Of a stretch of 64,000 bases of DNA, positions 12,402 to 22,580 are shown piece by piece. The stretch lies in the NCBI GenBank assembly GCA_018105865.1, contig CM030850.1, positions 15,174,967 to 15,238,966 of the forward strand, read 5' to 3'. This DNA is from Metaphire vulgaris (Eukaryota; Annelida; Clitellata; Crassiclitellata; Megascolecidae). How positions within the stretch are numbered: the first letter of the stretch is position 1; the number at the start of each line of letters is the position of its first letter. The position numbers and the translations under genes were made by a program. The notes under the pieces were generated by a model. The model made no database searches. It was not told where the DNA came from and worked only from the letters and a program-made list of their open reading frames with translations.

Positions 12402-15400
12402 ATGAGTATCACAAACAGCTTTACTTGCATAAATGAGCTTCTAGGTGGCTTAGATGAGCTCCTTAATTAGAAGCAGGCAGCTCAAATGTGTTGTTTAAGT
12501 GGCTAAAGTGAAGTTATTTATATTCATCTATTTATCTCCTGTTAACATTAATTAATCCAGCATTTAAGCAGTTTCTTGTATGCCAATGGGTTAGACTGCA
12601 TTGTGCAGTCTGTCCACATAATGTAAGATGCTCTTATCTGTTGCTTCTGTTCGTTAACTGTTATCGGTCCGATTTTTTTCCAGCTTCTTCTGAACATTCA
12701 GTTTATAATTATGGATATTCATTGACAAATGTTGGACATCACGTCTGGTGTTATCAGCGTTCTACAAATCAGTTTCGGCACGGTGATGCATCATGCATTC
12801 TCCATGGTTAGATCCATTACCAATGCATGCTATAGAAAGGACTTAAGACCATTTTGCAGTGACTTATATCAATGATGAATTTGGGGCATCAATCTATGAC
12901 AAAATCAAAAATAATGGGGTTTAGCTACAACAATGACCAGTTTTAATTCATAGAATGGGACCCCACAAGAGAGATTTTCTCAAATTAACTAGGGGTTTAA
13001 ATATACCTGCCTTTCAGTAGTGATGTTAGTCTTTGGTCTTTGTCCTGGCCTTAATGACTTCTTAAGGACAAGTAACAAGTCCTTGGTCCTTGTCCTGGCC
13101 TTGAGGGTTGAGTCATTGGCCTTGTCCTGACCTTGAGGGTTGGGTCCTTGTTAACAGCTCTGCCTTTCAGTATTTTAATGGTCATTTATTTTTATTAATT
13201 GCAAAGTGTTTCTCTTAAAATTGTCCTGGTTTGAATTTGAGATGACTGGACCACAGACCATTATGCTTTCTGTCAATCAAGTGAAACAGTGATTGAAATA
13301 ATTTTCATTCCAAAGAAAAATCACAGCAAATAGTTCTGAAAAACAAAAGCAAATTTTTAAGGATTTCTTGCTTAAAACTTAAATTAAAACTATAATCAAA
13401 ACTAAGATTAACAGGATTATTTCTTAATATACAGGGATTAATGTTGTTTGGGAATTTTAATTGATCTTCACCTACTTCTTTATATGAAAAACACAGGTTA
13501 CACAAGTGTTGCCAAAAAATTAAAATGCTTTTCAGTCTAGATAGACTAATTAATTAGCCATTTATGAACCAAGGTGGCATAAATAGTCAAATCTTTTAAG
13601 TACTTTTAAAATTTAAATATGAATCAATTGAATCATTTAAATCAATTTCACAATTGTGCCATGTTGTAATCTTTTTATTAAATTTGTAGAAGATTTCATT
13701 GAAGCTTCCAATGAGGAAGATGACCTTGAACTTGAACTCGACGTGAACCGACATACTTTGACTTTCATTTCCAATAACAAAGCATTTGCAACTATAATGC
13801 AGCTTCAGGGAAATTATTTTTATCCATTTTTAATATTTCACAAAACTGCTTTCGTCCCGGTTCAGATAAATTATTCCAAGGGTCCAAGAGGTGAGTACCG
13901 GGTACTTTTCATTCCATCCAGTTGTAAGAACTTTTAAAACTGACTCTATTCTGTTTCAGATTTTGGATGTTTGCATGTTTTGACAACAATTACAATGAAT
14001 TATAAATCAGGTCAGGTCTTCGTCCTCCAGCTGTGTCCAGCTATTGACTTCTCCATGACATCTCTCCAAAGGTCTCTGTCCTTTGCTATTTCTTCCAAAG
14101 TCATTCGGTGTCTTCCATCAGTTTTTCCATTGAGGTTCATCCCTGCCATGTGCAGATCCTCTTCCAAACCGTCCACCCATCATCTTTTAGGTCTTCCTTT
14201 AGATCTTCTCCCCTCTGGTTTGTAGTTGAAAATTCGTTTTGGGTTTCTTATTTCTTCCATTCTGAGTAGGTGTCAGATCCATTTCATTCTTCTTTTTCTG
14301 ATAACTTCCACGATGCTCGGTTGCAGTGTTCTCTCTCTAACTTCTTCATTTGTTATAAGTTCTTTGTATCCAATCCTTAGTATTCTTCTTAGCCATTTAT
14401 TTTCTGTTGCTACTAGTTTTTTCTCCAATTCTTTTTTTATGGTCCAAGATTCACATCCATAAATTAGTATTGGTATTACACAAGAATTGAGATTTCTTAT
14501 TATAAAATGCTGCATCGTAATTAAGAGAAATGTTTCATTAAAAAAGAATGAAATTAAATGAGTTTGAGATGGGCAGCTATTCAAAAATCCGAAGTATTTA
14601 AATGCGGTTTGTTTTCCAGAATATGTGAGAAAGGTTAAGGAAGTGTTAGAGAACATGGTGGAACAAGAGAGAGTCTCCTTTGTGTTTAACTATCAACCGC
14701 AGTTGATATGCTCATCTTCGCCTTACCTTACTGATGTTGCCTCACCTGTGCGTATGAGTGGCTTTCACTGGGGCTATGCCTCACCAGGTGCTAAACTTGG
14801 TCCACAGGTAAATTAAACTTTGGCCTTAAGACTTTCATTGTTATGATTGTAAAAATGAAAATTTTTACATAGCTTTTTAAAAAGAGAAACAATTCAACTT
14901 GGTCATCCATAATTCACATGAGGTAATTTTGCTAAAATATGTTTATGATGAGACAAAGTATTAGTTTTACTTCTGCAGTCGACATGCCAATGTTAATAAA
15001 ACATTCAAGAACATTTCTTTTGGTTTTGTTTCTTGCAATTTCTATTTGTTTTGCACTGAATTATGCTGCATTTGTTGAACAGAACGTGGCACAGGTGGCG
15101 CTACCTCTATCGCGACCTGTCATTCTTGTTGCCAAGACATCTCTTAGCAGCTACGTTCACAAAATCCAGTTTGTGTTCGATCCAGTCAAATCGGTCGACT
15201 TCTTTCTCGGAATAGGTCAGAAGCCTTTATTCGCCATTTGAAGTTTCTGCTAAAGTCAAATGAGTGAACATTTTGTAAACATTCATTGGATTTTTACTCT
15301 GAATTTTTTTATGTAGCAACACTGGCCTAGGGTCACAAGAAAATCAATCAGTGAATGAATGGTTTGGGGCAGGTTTAAGTCTGCTACCGTCTGGTTCATA

Positions 15401-18400
15401 GGCGTAAACTTCTATTAGGCCTCTAGGTTCAAATCCTCCAATTTTTGAGAATCTTCCATAGGGATGGGGGAAGGCATGGGGGTTGGGTCCCACTTTTTCA
15501 TCCAAGGTTGTGCCAATGGTCTGGTTGCATGGCGAAATCAGTGTTACTACTGTGTCACTATATGGAGCTGAATGGAATGTATTTAAGTAATGATTTGATG
15601 CATGGATTGAATATGCATTCCTCTGTGTGCTTCAGTTGCAGAAGATTTCGATGCTGACCGTTTTTCAGACGACATTTCGCTTGGCATCGATAGATATCTT
15701 GGCGACAGCACTTTATCGTGGGGCTGGAGCGTGTCGGCGCAGAAACTCTTTCACGCAAGTGAAACCATTGCCACCTATCATTTGTTCAAAGGTACCAAAG
15801 TATATTTATGTAATAAAATAAAATAAAGTACCGTATGATAAATTTTCAGGCAAATGCAGCAGCTCGATTTGCAATCACAAAAGAGAACAGTTTCTCGTTC
15901 TTGTGGCAAATGAACTTTCTTCTGGAAACAAGATTCTTGCATTTAAAAGTTGGAAATTTTGCACCTTGTGCACCGACAAACTTGACAAGTTATAGCGTGA
16001 TTTGAAGTTTTGTGATTCCAGAGAACATCTGTCATTACTGCATAAAATGAATGAGATAAGGGAACCAAGAGTCTGGAGCCAAAACTCTTTGAAATCTTAT
16101 GGGAAATTTGCCAGTTGCTGCAGTCTCAAAACTATTTTATGATGCACACTTGTTTGTTGAATATTTCAGTGGATATACAGTACTGTCATTGATTTCTGAT
16201 TTCCATTGCAGTTATTTTGACTATGTCTGTGAATATGAATGATGTTTTTCACTGCCTGAGTCAATCTAAAATCAACTCCACCGATTTGTTGATTTCAGTC
16301 ACTTTGGAAAAGAATGTATTGAATTAATACAAGGGTGGGCAAAGTGTGGCCCGCGGGCCACATGCGGCCCTCGAAGCCCTTTTGTGCGGCCCCGACATCG
16401 AGAGATACTACATTAATGTGCGGCCCTCTAAAACATACGAAACATATGACAACACCTTAATGGAAAATTCAGCATTCATATTGGATTTACACTTTGGCAC
16501 TTGATCGATAACTAGAAATAATGCTTTTAATATTTACTAACTTTTCTTCAGCTTCACAGTCTTGGCTTATTAATAAATATGCTGCATAGTATATAATATG
16601 TTAGGCCTATGTTAAAGTCGTTTTTGGAAACTACTTACAAATTTAATTCTAAATGCCAAAAAAATGTGTGTGGCCCTTGGCTTTCATCACAGACGGTTTT
16701 GCGGCCATTGGATAAAAATGTGTGCCCACCACTGAATTAATAGCTTTGTTTTAATTTTAAAAATGCTGTATCTAACGTTGAAATGTCAGAAGAATTTCAC
16801 CTCTTGGCCCTTTTGACATTTTCATTGTTCCAGATGTCAACTGCTCTGAATGTGGCATCTTCAGAATGACAATCAGCTACAATTCGCTCAATTGCAGTTC
16901 CGTTGGTTTTGAAATTGTGTCGAGGTCATCCGGTTATGCACTTGACCTTGGTCTGGCCTTCATCAATATTCCACTGAGGGTCCGCCCAGCACTTATGATA
17001 CATCGTTCACCAGCTGCTGCCAATGAATCAAAGTTGTTGAAGGTTTTCATGGAATATTATTCAGGTGCTTGGATTCCAGGTAAAAGTTATCAAAATGAAT
17101 CAATTTTGAAGGGTTCTATTAAAACGGTTTTGTTGTTATTTAGTTTGACTCAAATGCTTGATTTTCTAGAAGGTATGGGTGGGGTACAATGATTAAAGAT
17201 GACCCATATATTGTAGATAAAAAATTTCAGATTTCTATTCTTAATTTTCTTCTTTCATCACTGAGTATTTTTACTTCTTGACTGACCCATTCTTTTTCCT
17301 TCTCTATTTTCTTTTTTCCAAGCATTTCTTCTGCCGAGAGTTCATGATAGCTTTTTTCTATTTTTATCCACTGGTTTTCTACGGTCAGTGTAGGTGTGGT
17401 ATTGTTTTGCATGAGTTTTTCATGGATCTTTTGTTCGTACATCTTCTGCATTTCAGGATCATTTAACTGTGTAGTGTCAAGATTATTCATTCACAGCGGT
17501 TTCTGTTCTTTCCTTAGTCTCATCTTGAGTTTTGACATAATGAGTTTATGGTCTGATCCCACGTTTGCTGCACACATTCTTATAACTTGTACACTTGACA
17601 TCCATCTTTAACTTACAATAATACAATACAAGAATTTCCAATTTTATGATCGAAATGTGTACTTTTATTTTTTCGAGCAGTCTCTTCTCAAATATTCTCA
17701 ACTCTATCTAAAAAATTTACGGCACAAGTGAGAAAACTTTATCTCAATATCAAGTTTTTAGGTATTGTATTATTAACTTACTTTGCATCTTGGGCTCTTG
17801 TGTTTTAGCAATGGCTGCAGAATCTACCTCCTGCACAGTTCTCTGATTATTTTCCAGATATGTTTCAATGCCAAAGAACAGCATAATAGCCATGTTTTGA
17901 TTTTGATGTGTGATAAACACTATCTTGCTGCTTTTGCCTAATTTGTGCCTTCGTTTTGCTTCTGCTCAGTCTCTGTGAACTATTTGATTCATAGTTTAGT
18001 TGCATTGACCATTGATAGACTTGGACATTTTAAGACAGAAGATTTACAATGTGGAATACCCAAGTAAATACCATGTTCACTTGATTTGCATTATAGGAGC
18101 ATAATTTGTCATTTTTATTGTGAATAGATAGAGTAAAATGTAACGTTGTACCAGTGGCAGTTCCAAGAACTCTTGGTGGGGGGATGCAATGAATTTCTAG
18201 GAAGATCCCACAAATTGTCAAAGGAATTATATGTAAACGGTTTAGGAGAAATCTGTAGATTTGGTTTCTAAAATATAATGTTCAGAAATGACAATGCATA
18301 AGAGTCATTTCAGTCTGGTTGTACAAAGTCAAAGTCATAGTGCAAAATTGAGTTTTCTATTGCTGGAAGCGAATTTGTCAATGACATTGTCCATGCCTCT

Positions 18401-19948
18401 ATGGATTAGGGCTGCGCCGAGTAACTCGAGTAACGCGAGTACTCGACTCCAAATTGGAGTCGAGTAATTTTTTTGGAGTCAGTACTATTGATAGAATAAC
18501 TAAACAAAGAATATAATAGATAAATAAAGAATAACCAAAGAATTTCATTAAAATTTTGCCTACCGTTATTTGTTACAAATAATTATTAATCAGTCTTATT
18601 TAGGTTATTCTTATTCGTTATGCCCCAGTTAGTTAAGATGTTGTCCACAGTGGGCCAACTCTAGTGAAGACCTCATATTTTTGCCAGTACCGGTAAAATA
18701 GTTTCTGTTCTGTAACTTCTGTTATACTAAATTTGAAAACGCTTGAATATCCGAAAAATTGGGTAGAGGTGGAGACGAGCGGCATAAGGTATCACTACAT
18801 GACCCGTAATGTATCAGTACATATCAGTATGGGTTAGGGTTAGTGTTTGGGTTAGGGTTAGAGTTAACCCTGACCATAACCCTAACCCTTTCTACCGAAT
18901 TTCTTTCAGTGTTTTCGGACTACTTTCAGTTACGCCGCTCGTCTCCACCCCTACCAAAAATTGATATGTAACTGTATCTAATGTTCTGCTTTGGTTAAAT
19001 GAGGGCCATGAGGCAAATAATACGCATTATGTGACGTGTAACGTTTGCAAATCATGTATTTCCGGTTTTACGCGAGTACTCGAGTACTCGCTAAGCTACT
19101 CGACTCCTACTCGACTCCTAAACTACTCGGTTAGCGCAGCCCTACTATGGATATGTCCATATATTTGTGCATAGACATCAAGGCTAATCAGGGATATTTC
19201 TAGGATTGTGAATTTGGGGGGTGTCGACCTCAAATTGGGGGTGTCCGGAGCTAATTAGTATGCATTTTGTAGTTTTCTATTGCTGGAAGCGAATTTGTCA
19301 ATGACATTGTCCATGCCTCTATGGATATGTCCATATATTTGTGGATAGACATCAAGGCTAATCAGGGATATTTCTAGGATTGTGAATTTGGGGGGTGTCG
19401 ACCTCAAATTGGGGGTGTCCGGAGCTAATTAGTATGCATTTTGTATGCATACCATTGTTACATTACCAAATTTTTTGGGGGGTGGAGGTGTCGACCTCAA
19501 ATTGGGGAGGGATTGTTGGGGGGTTGTTAGGTGGGGGGTGTAAAAATATCCCTGAGGCTAATCCATTTAGACGATCATCTTCCATTGAAGACGCATTTTG
19601 GTGGGCCTGTGGGGGGATGCTTTCCCAAATTCCCAGTCATCCCCAACGTGGAATCGCCTCTGCGTGTTACATGTGTAATGTTTCTGTGCTAATTCTACAT
19701 TGACTGTAAAGTTTTCTTGTCGTTTGCTTGCGTTACAAGAGCAGGAACAAAGGGATCGTGACATTTTAATTTTTGGCTTGATGGAAAGTTGCTTAATTAC
19801 AAGAGACAAATCGGCGTTGTAGCATTTTACAAGATTTCACTTGATAGTTGATACACGGTTCACTCATTCTGTCTTCCCAGGCGCTCACCCAGTCGCCTCA
19901 GGACTCAGGTCATCGGGCACTTACATAGCCATCTTGATTGACAGTTGA
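7318..19948 (+). CDS. Triple SPRY-domain protein (14-exon gene model)
   Basis: Joining exons 7318-7498, 8047-8280, 9168-9386, 9592-9765, 10533-10756, 11673-11819, 12170-12296, 12684-12806, 13690-13890, 14620-14807, 15083-15215, 15642-15791, 16834-17079 and 19881-19948 gives one open frame of 804 codons plus stop; all intron phases agree. Order: Lys-rich amino terminus (KHKKKKKKHR, about residues 23-32), SPRY1 (about 85-240), a Glu/Ser/Gly-rich linker (about 245-345), SPRY2 (about 370-540), SPRY3 (about 600-770). SPRY1 has the SPSB-like signatures KQSTDGARCLKGY, SHCAVGLG and LLGQDLLSWAFD, ending LYPVVSMVFG; no SOCS box follows. SPRY domains are protein-binding modules of TRIM, SPSB, RanBP9 and ryanodine receptors. 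I know no family with three and nothing else, so function is unassigned; substrate or partner binding is inferred. The start is the first ATG in the first recognised exon. An upstream noncoding exon is likely, and the last exon is the least certain. Confidence 0.82.
8047..8280 (+). CDS. SPRY gene exon 2
   Basis: Residues 61-138, phase 1 in and out, acceptor GTGTAG, donor CAG|GTAGAA. It encodes the first half of SPRY1, with STDGARCLKGYQVG and GSHCAVGLGRKE, closely like SPSB proteins. Confidence 0.85.
9168..9386 (+). CDS. SPRY gene exon 3
   Basis: Residues 139-211, phase 1 in and out. It encodes YAHLLGQDLLSWAFD and GQLFHNGRVVG, the tryptophan-containing core strands of SPRY1. Donor CAG|GTAACC. 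Confidence 0.87.
9592..9765 (+). CDS. SPRY gene exon 4
   Basis: Residues 212-269, phase 1 in and out. It supplies the closing strand of SPRY1 (LYPVVSMVFG), then a polar linker. Donor GAAG|GTGATA. Confidence 0.8.
9813..9920. repeat. Palindromic (AAT)n-(ATT)n microsatellite
   Basis: About 13 AAT units switch directly to about 17 ATT units and then AAT again. Transcribed as intron RNA it could form a long A-U hairpin. It lies just after exon 4 of the SPRY gene. Confidence 0.9.
10219..10290 (+). repeat. Dispersed GTAAGTAAAATCTCG repeat, copy 2
   Basis: GTAAGTAAGTAAAATCTCGT followed by GGATTTATACAGCGCTTTGG. It matches copies at about 6381 and 35673. Confidence 0.65.
10533..10756 (+). CDS. SPRY gene exon 5 (linker), GC donor
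   Basis: Residues 270-344. Acceptor TTTTTAG, phase 1 in, phase 0 out. It encodes a Glu/Gly/Ser-rich linker and the lead-in to SPRY2. The only donor that keeps the frame is ATG|GCAAGT, a GC-AG intron. The nearby GTACAG gives a phase that no acceptor at exon 6 can match. Confidence 0.7.
11090..11168. repeat. (CATA)n microsatellite
   Basis: Close to 19 tandem CATA units in intron 5 of the SPRY gene, preceded by a TA-rich stretch. Confidence 0.95.
11673..11819 (+). CDS. SPRY gene exon 6
   Basis: Residues 345-393, phase 0 in and out. It encodes the start of SPRY2, with SWHG-like SYHGWD and VPHPGDPSICVPVPRLSGG. Using the upstream TTTTAG acceptor instead would introduce an immediate TAG stop. Confidence 0.78.
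12170..12296 (+). CDS. SPRY gene exon 7
   Basis: Residues 394-435, phase 0 in, phase 1 out. It contains SSGRHRWKIRH, equivalent to the GxHYWEV strand of SPRY domains, and NDILVGV. Donor GTACGC. Confidence 0.82.
12357..12402. repeat. (GACA)n microsatellite
   Basis: About 11 tandem GACA units in intron 7 of the SPRY gene. Confidence 0.95.
12684..12806 (+). CDS. SPRY gene exon 8
   Basis: Residues 436-476, phase 1 in and out. It continues SPRY2 with VYNYGYSLTNVGHHVW. Donor ATG|GTTAGA. Confidence 0.75.
13690..13890 (+). CDS. SPRY gene exon 9
   Basis: Residues 477-543, phase 1 in and out. It encodes an acidic turn, LELELDVNRHTLTFISNN and YFYPFLIFHKTA, the closing strands of SPRY2. Strong donor GAG|GTGAGT. 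Confidence 0.82.
14009..14490 (-). mobile_element. LINE family A fragment, 3' end
   Basis: Read on the minus strand it encodes the carboxyl end of a LINE polyprotein, with IPILIYGCESWTIKKE, NKWLRRILRIG and VIRKRRMKW, and ends with the family's 3' sequence GACCTGACCTGA. Related pieces lie at 17216-17600, 32040-33360 and 62520-63790. It is 5' truncated, decayed, and lies in intron 9 of the SPRY gene. Confidence 0.85.
14620..14807 (+). CDS. SPRY gene exon 10
   Basis: Residues 544-606, phase 1 in, phase 0 out. A helical segment (VRKVKEVLENMVEQER) leads into SPRY3. Donor CAG|GTAAAT. Confidence 0.8.
15083..15215 (+). CDS. SPRY gene exon 11
   Basis: Residues 607-650, phase 0 in, phase 1 out. It encodes VALPLSRPVILVAKT and FVFDPVKSVDFFLGI, the early strands of SPRY3. 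Confidence 0.78.
15642..15791 (+). CDS. SPRY gene exon 12
   Basis: Residues 651-700, phase 1 in and out. It contains DSTLSWGWSVSAQKLFHASE, the SWGW-L-H core motif of SPRY domains. Confidence 0.82.
16330..16734. mobile_element. hAT-type non-autonomous element, 405 bp
   Basis: Ends are CAAGGGTGGGCAAAG and TGTGCCCACCACTG (inverted). The exact 8-bp duplication AATTAATA lies on both sides (16322-16329, 16735-16742). The interior shows the GTGGCCCGCGGGCC and GCGGCC motifs common in hAT elements of this type. It lies in intron 12 of the SPRY gene and encodes no protein. Confidence 0.9.
16834..17079 (+). CDS. SPRY gene exon 13
   Basis: Residues 701-782, phase 1 in and out. It encodes the end of SPRY3, with SVGFEIVSR, LDLGLAFINIPLRVRP and a short following helix. 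Donor CAG|GTAAAA. Confidence 0.82.
17216..17600 (-). mobile_element. LINE family A fragment, endonuclease/linker region
   Basis: On the minus strand it reads ANVGSDHKLIMSKLKMRLRK, the end of an apurinic-type endonuclease domain, then a TGA stop. A linker with SYHELSAEEMLGKKK and WVSQEVKILSDERRK, typical of the stretch before reverse transcriptase, follows. It is a decayed remnant, probably of the same family as the fragment at 14009-14490. Confidence 0.75.
18351..19444. repeat. Exact-length 174-bp tandem duplication
   Basis: Unit 2 is 19271-19444 (174 bp). Unit 1 is 18351-19270, that is 174 bp plus a 738-bp transposon and its 8-bp target duplication. Apart from the insertion the two copies look nearly identical. 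A diverged partial third unit (GTCGACCTCAAATTGGGG) follows near 19490. Confidence 0.92.
18407..19144. mobile_element. hAT-type element, 738 bp, with visible empty site
   Basis: Ends are TAGGGCTGCGCCGAGTA and TTAGCGCAGCCCTA, inverted, with palindromic CGAGTACTCGA-rich subterminal regions. The 8-bp duplication CTATGGAT flanks it (18399-18406, 19145-19152). The neighbouring tandem copy has a single CTATGGAT at the same place. Telomere-like TTAGGG repeats lie inside (18831-18888). No transposase is encoded. Confidence 0.93.
19881..19948 (+). CDS. Possible last exon of the SPRY gene
   Basis: After the good acceptor TCTTCCCAG, 68 nt complete the phase-1 codon from exon 13 and run 21 codons (including SGLRSSGTYIAILIDS) to a TGA at 19946-19948. 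Phase and acceptor fit, but the exon is short and 2.8 kb from exon 13, so chance is possible. An AATAAA lies at 20497-20502. Confidence 0.5.
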
Positions 19949-20254
19949 TAGTTTAGAATGGCTCTGGTAGGCCTACATATTTGGTGGAAGGAAGGATGCC
20001 GAAGTAAATGACCTTACGACTCGAGTCTCAACGGCTTATGAAGTTATGCCTCTTCGGTCTCTTCCTCCATCCCCTTCTCCTCCTGCGCTCCTCTTCCTCC
20101 GCCTCCCATTCGCTCTTCTCCTGCTCCTGCTGCTCCTCGAGTATTCGGAGCAAAGTCTCCGGATGCGTGTTGGAGCTGCGCTTCGCGGACGCCTCCGGAC
20201 TCACTGCCAGCTTTGGGGCGATGATGCTCTAGTCTAGCCCATACGTCTTAGCTG

Positions 20255-20291
<37 letters not shown>

Positions 20292-21250
20292 GCCGCTGCT
20301 GAGCTTCAGTTGATTTCGCTAGATACAATGCGTTGGCAGAGCGCACCTCGTTTGGACGCTTCGTTTAACTACTCCGATTAGCGGAATTATTGCTCAAAGG
20401 CTGTGTGTGCGCTATGCACGTATGCATGAGACGAGTATCTTATCCAGTTCGTGTGCTGGGCCACAGTTAGAGTTAGTCATAGGGTCTATAATTCCAAATA
20501 AACAAGTGCTTCGCTCACCTGATGGACGTGGTACTGTAGATTTGGCGTGTGTGTGTCTGTGCAATCAAACAGTACACTAAGGTCTATGGACATTTAGTAT
20601 AGGTCCTAAGGTAGTAGAAGTTGCTGTCTTTATTTGGTGTTGAGTTATTTATTAGCTCAACAGCTAACAACAGTCCAGGCAAACAGGCCTATCGTTGCGG
20701 GTTTCATGGATATATGAAGGCCAGCAGAACATAACCTAGTTGAAAAGAGTAAATGATAAAAATGAAGGAATCTAATCGACTTCTTCAAATCCAAGACACA
20801 TCGCATGAATAAACTGCGTGATAGGAACAATAATTATAAAAGCTACGCCTAGAAACGACGTTTTAGACGTTTTGGCAAGACATTAGACCTACTAGATGTG
20901 CGAGGAGGATGCTAAATGGAGTCGTTCTACAGCGCGTTCCCTCAAATGAGACGCCTTTGTGCTATAATGACTGAACCTTTCAAATGACGTCGAACGTTTG
21001 AATCTTCATCCCGAGACTTGAATGATGAACGGAAGTATCTCGGTTGAACCGAGACTCTGGATTTGGATTCTACGAACCGATGGACAGCTTAACACTATAT
21101 AACAGCGTAAAACGAGACAGTTTGTTGTAAATAAAAGTACGATTAAGGGCGTTTTGTTTGAGCGTAAAGAATAATTGCCGAAATCGTAAAATAATCGAAA
21201 CTTTTAGCTATCTGTGAAACGAAGTTTGCTGCGAGCCGTTGAAAGAGTGA
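19949..21250. other. SPRY 3' region and upstream region of Boule
   Basis: No further exon is recognised. It contains a possible polyadenylation signal (AATAAA, 20497-20502), a (CTG)n tract at about 20258-20287, CT-rich sequence near 20060-20130, and the possible Boule promoter. Confidence 0.5.
21096..21102 (+). promoter_or_regulatory. TATA-like element upstream of Boule exon 1
   Basis: TATATAA lies about 160 bp before the ATG-donor pair at 21260. It is placed suitably for a transcription start near 21125-21130, but this is inferred from position only. Confidence 0.35.
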
Positions 21251-21259
21251 GAGTCGATC

Positions 21260-21262
21260 ATG
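21260..21262 (+). CDS. Possible Boule exon 1 (start codon only)
   Basis: An ATG is followed directly by the strong donor GTAAGA. As I recall, DAZL-family genes place the initiator Met alone at the end of exon 1. Joined to the exon at 23236, this Met opens 26 Ser/Asn-rich codons in a different frame from the RRM, ending at a TAA just before the RRM (see finding). It may be the true start with an indel in exon 2, or an upstream ORF. Confidence 0.4.
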
Positions 21263-21800
21263 GTAAGAATCAAACAAAATCGTAATGTTTACTTTTAACA
21301 ATAACATCAGCGATGGCTACAACGACAGCAACAACAACAACTGACTTTTGAGTATAGGATCTGTCTTGCGTTAGAGCCACTTAAGATACTATTAAAACAA
21401 TAATAAAATGAAATAAGTTTCCCTGGTGCTTTTTGAGGGTGTCGTCCACATGGGAAACCCAAGTTGTTCAGAACATGGGGGCGCAACAGGGTGGGCCATG
21501 GCCCACCCAATATTTAGGTCTAATGGGCCACAATGTGTTTGGCCCATCCAATTTCAATTGGCAAATTACAATGTTTTGTGGAACTAATAACCCCAAATCC
21601 CCAATATATTGGCATAATATTGCCATATATAATTGAGATGTCACAGATGTGGAAGAATATTCAAAATTACTATATTTATATAACCATGCAACTGTGTTTT
21701 TTCAATGATCGATTGATCGTAACGGCAAGAATTTCTCGCTGCGCTGTCTTGACTATGAAATGTTGGCCCACCCAATATTTCGCTTGTGGCGCCCTCCATG

Positions 21801-22580
21801 GTTTTAATTCGTTTCATCACTCTTCTGAATTTTTGCATATCTATAGCCTACTGTAGCACTAGCATTGTCCAATTTCAAACAGGGTATCATTTTTATAATA
21901 TTTTTGTGGTCTATAAAACCTGTAATAGAAGAAACCAGCTCTCTTAAGTGCTATCTTATCTCTCGATTGATATTTATACATTTGACAGAGAATAGATTTC
22001 TGAAATACTTTGTATAGAGTCGTTTCAAATGGCTCATTATGTTTCGTGGCATTTCGAAAGCTCTAGAAAAAAATTGAGACAGAATATAATGACAATTCTA
22101 GTACGGTTTGACATAACAAAGATGGGGACACAAGAATATGTGGTTTTAATTCGTTTCATTGCTCATCTAATTTTTCCATATCTGTAGCCAACTGTAGCAC
22201 AAGTCCTTGCATTGTCCAATTTCAAACAGGGTATCAATTGTATAATATTTTTGTGGTCTATAAAACCTGTAATAAAAGAAACCAGCTCTCTTAAGCGCCA
22301 TCTTATCTCTTGATTGATTTTTTAGATATTTGACAGAGAATAGATATCTGAAAGACTTTGTATAATTTCATTTGAAATGGCTCATTATTTTTCGTGGCAT
22401 TTCGAAATCTCTAGAAAAAAATTGAGACAGAATATATTGACAATTCTAGTACAGTTTGACACAGCAAAGATGGGGACACAAGAATACGTGGTTTTAATTC
22501 GTTTCATCACTCTTCTGAATATTTGCATATCTATAGCCTACTGTAGCACTAGTCCTTGCTTTGTCCAATTTCAAACTTAC
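21801..22580. repeat. Tandem array of a ~345-bp unit, 2.3 copies
   Basis: The motif GTTTTAATTCGTTTCAT recurs at 21801, 22143 and 22491, spacing 342 and 348 bp. Each copy continues with TAGCC(T/A)ACTGTAGCAC and AATTGAGACAGAATAT. Inverted relatives occur at about 26640-26860 and 27160-27475 in the Boule gene. Confidence 0.85.

Noticed and set aside
13016..13163. Possible small MITE in SPRY intron 8 (GTCCTTG and CCTTGAGGGTT repeats)
   Set aside because: TGCCTTTCAGTA flanks both sides, but the terminal inverted repeat is weak and the boundaries are ambiguous.
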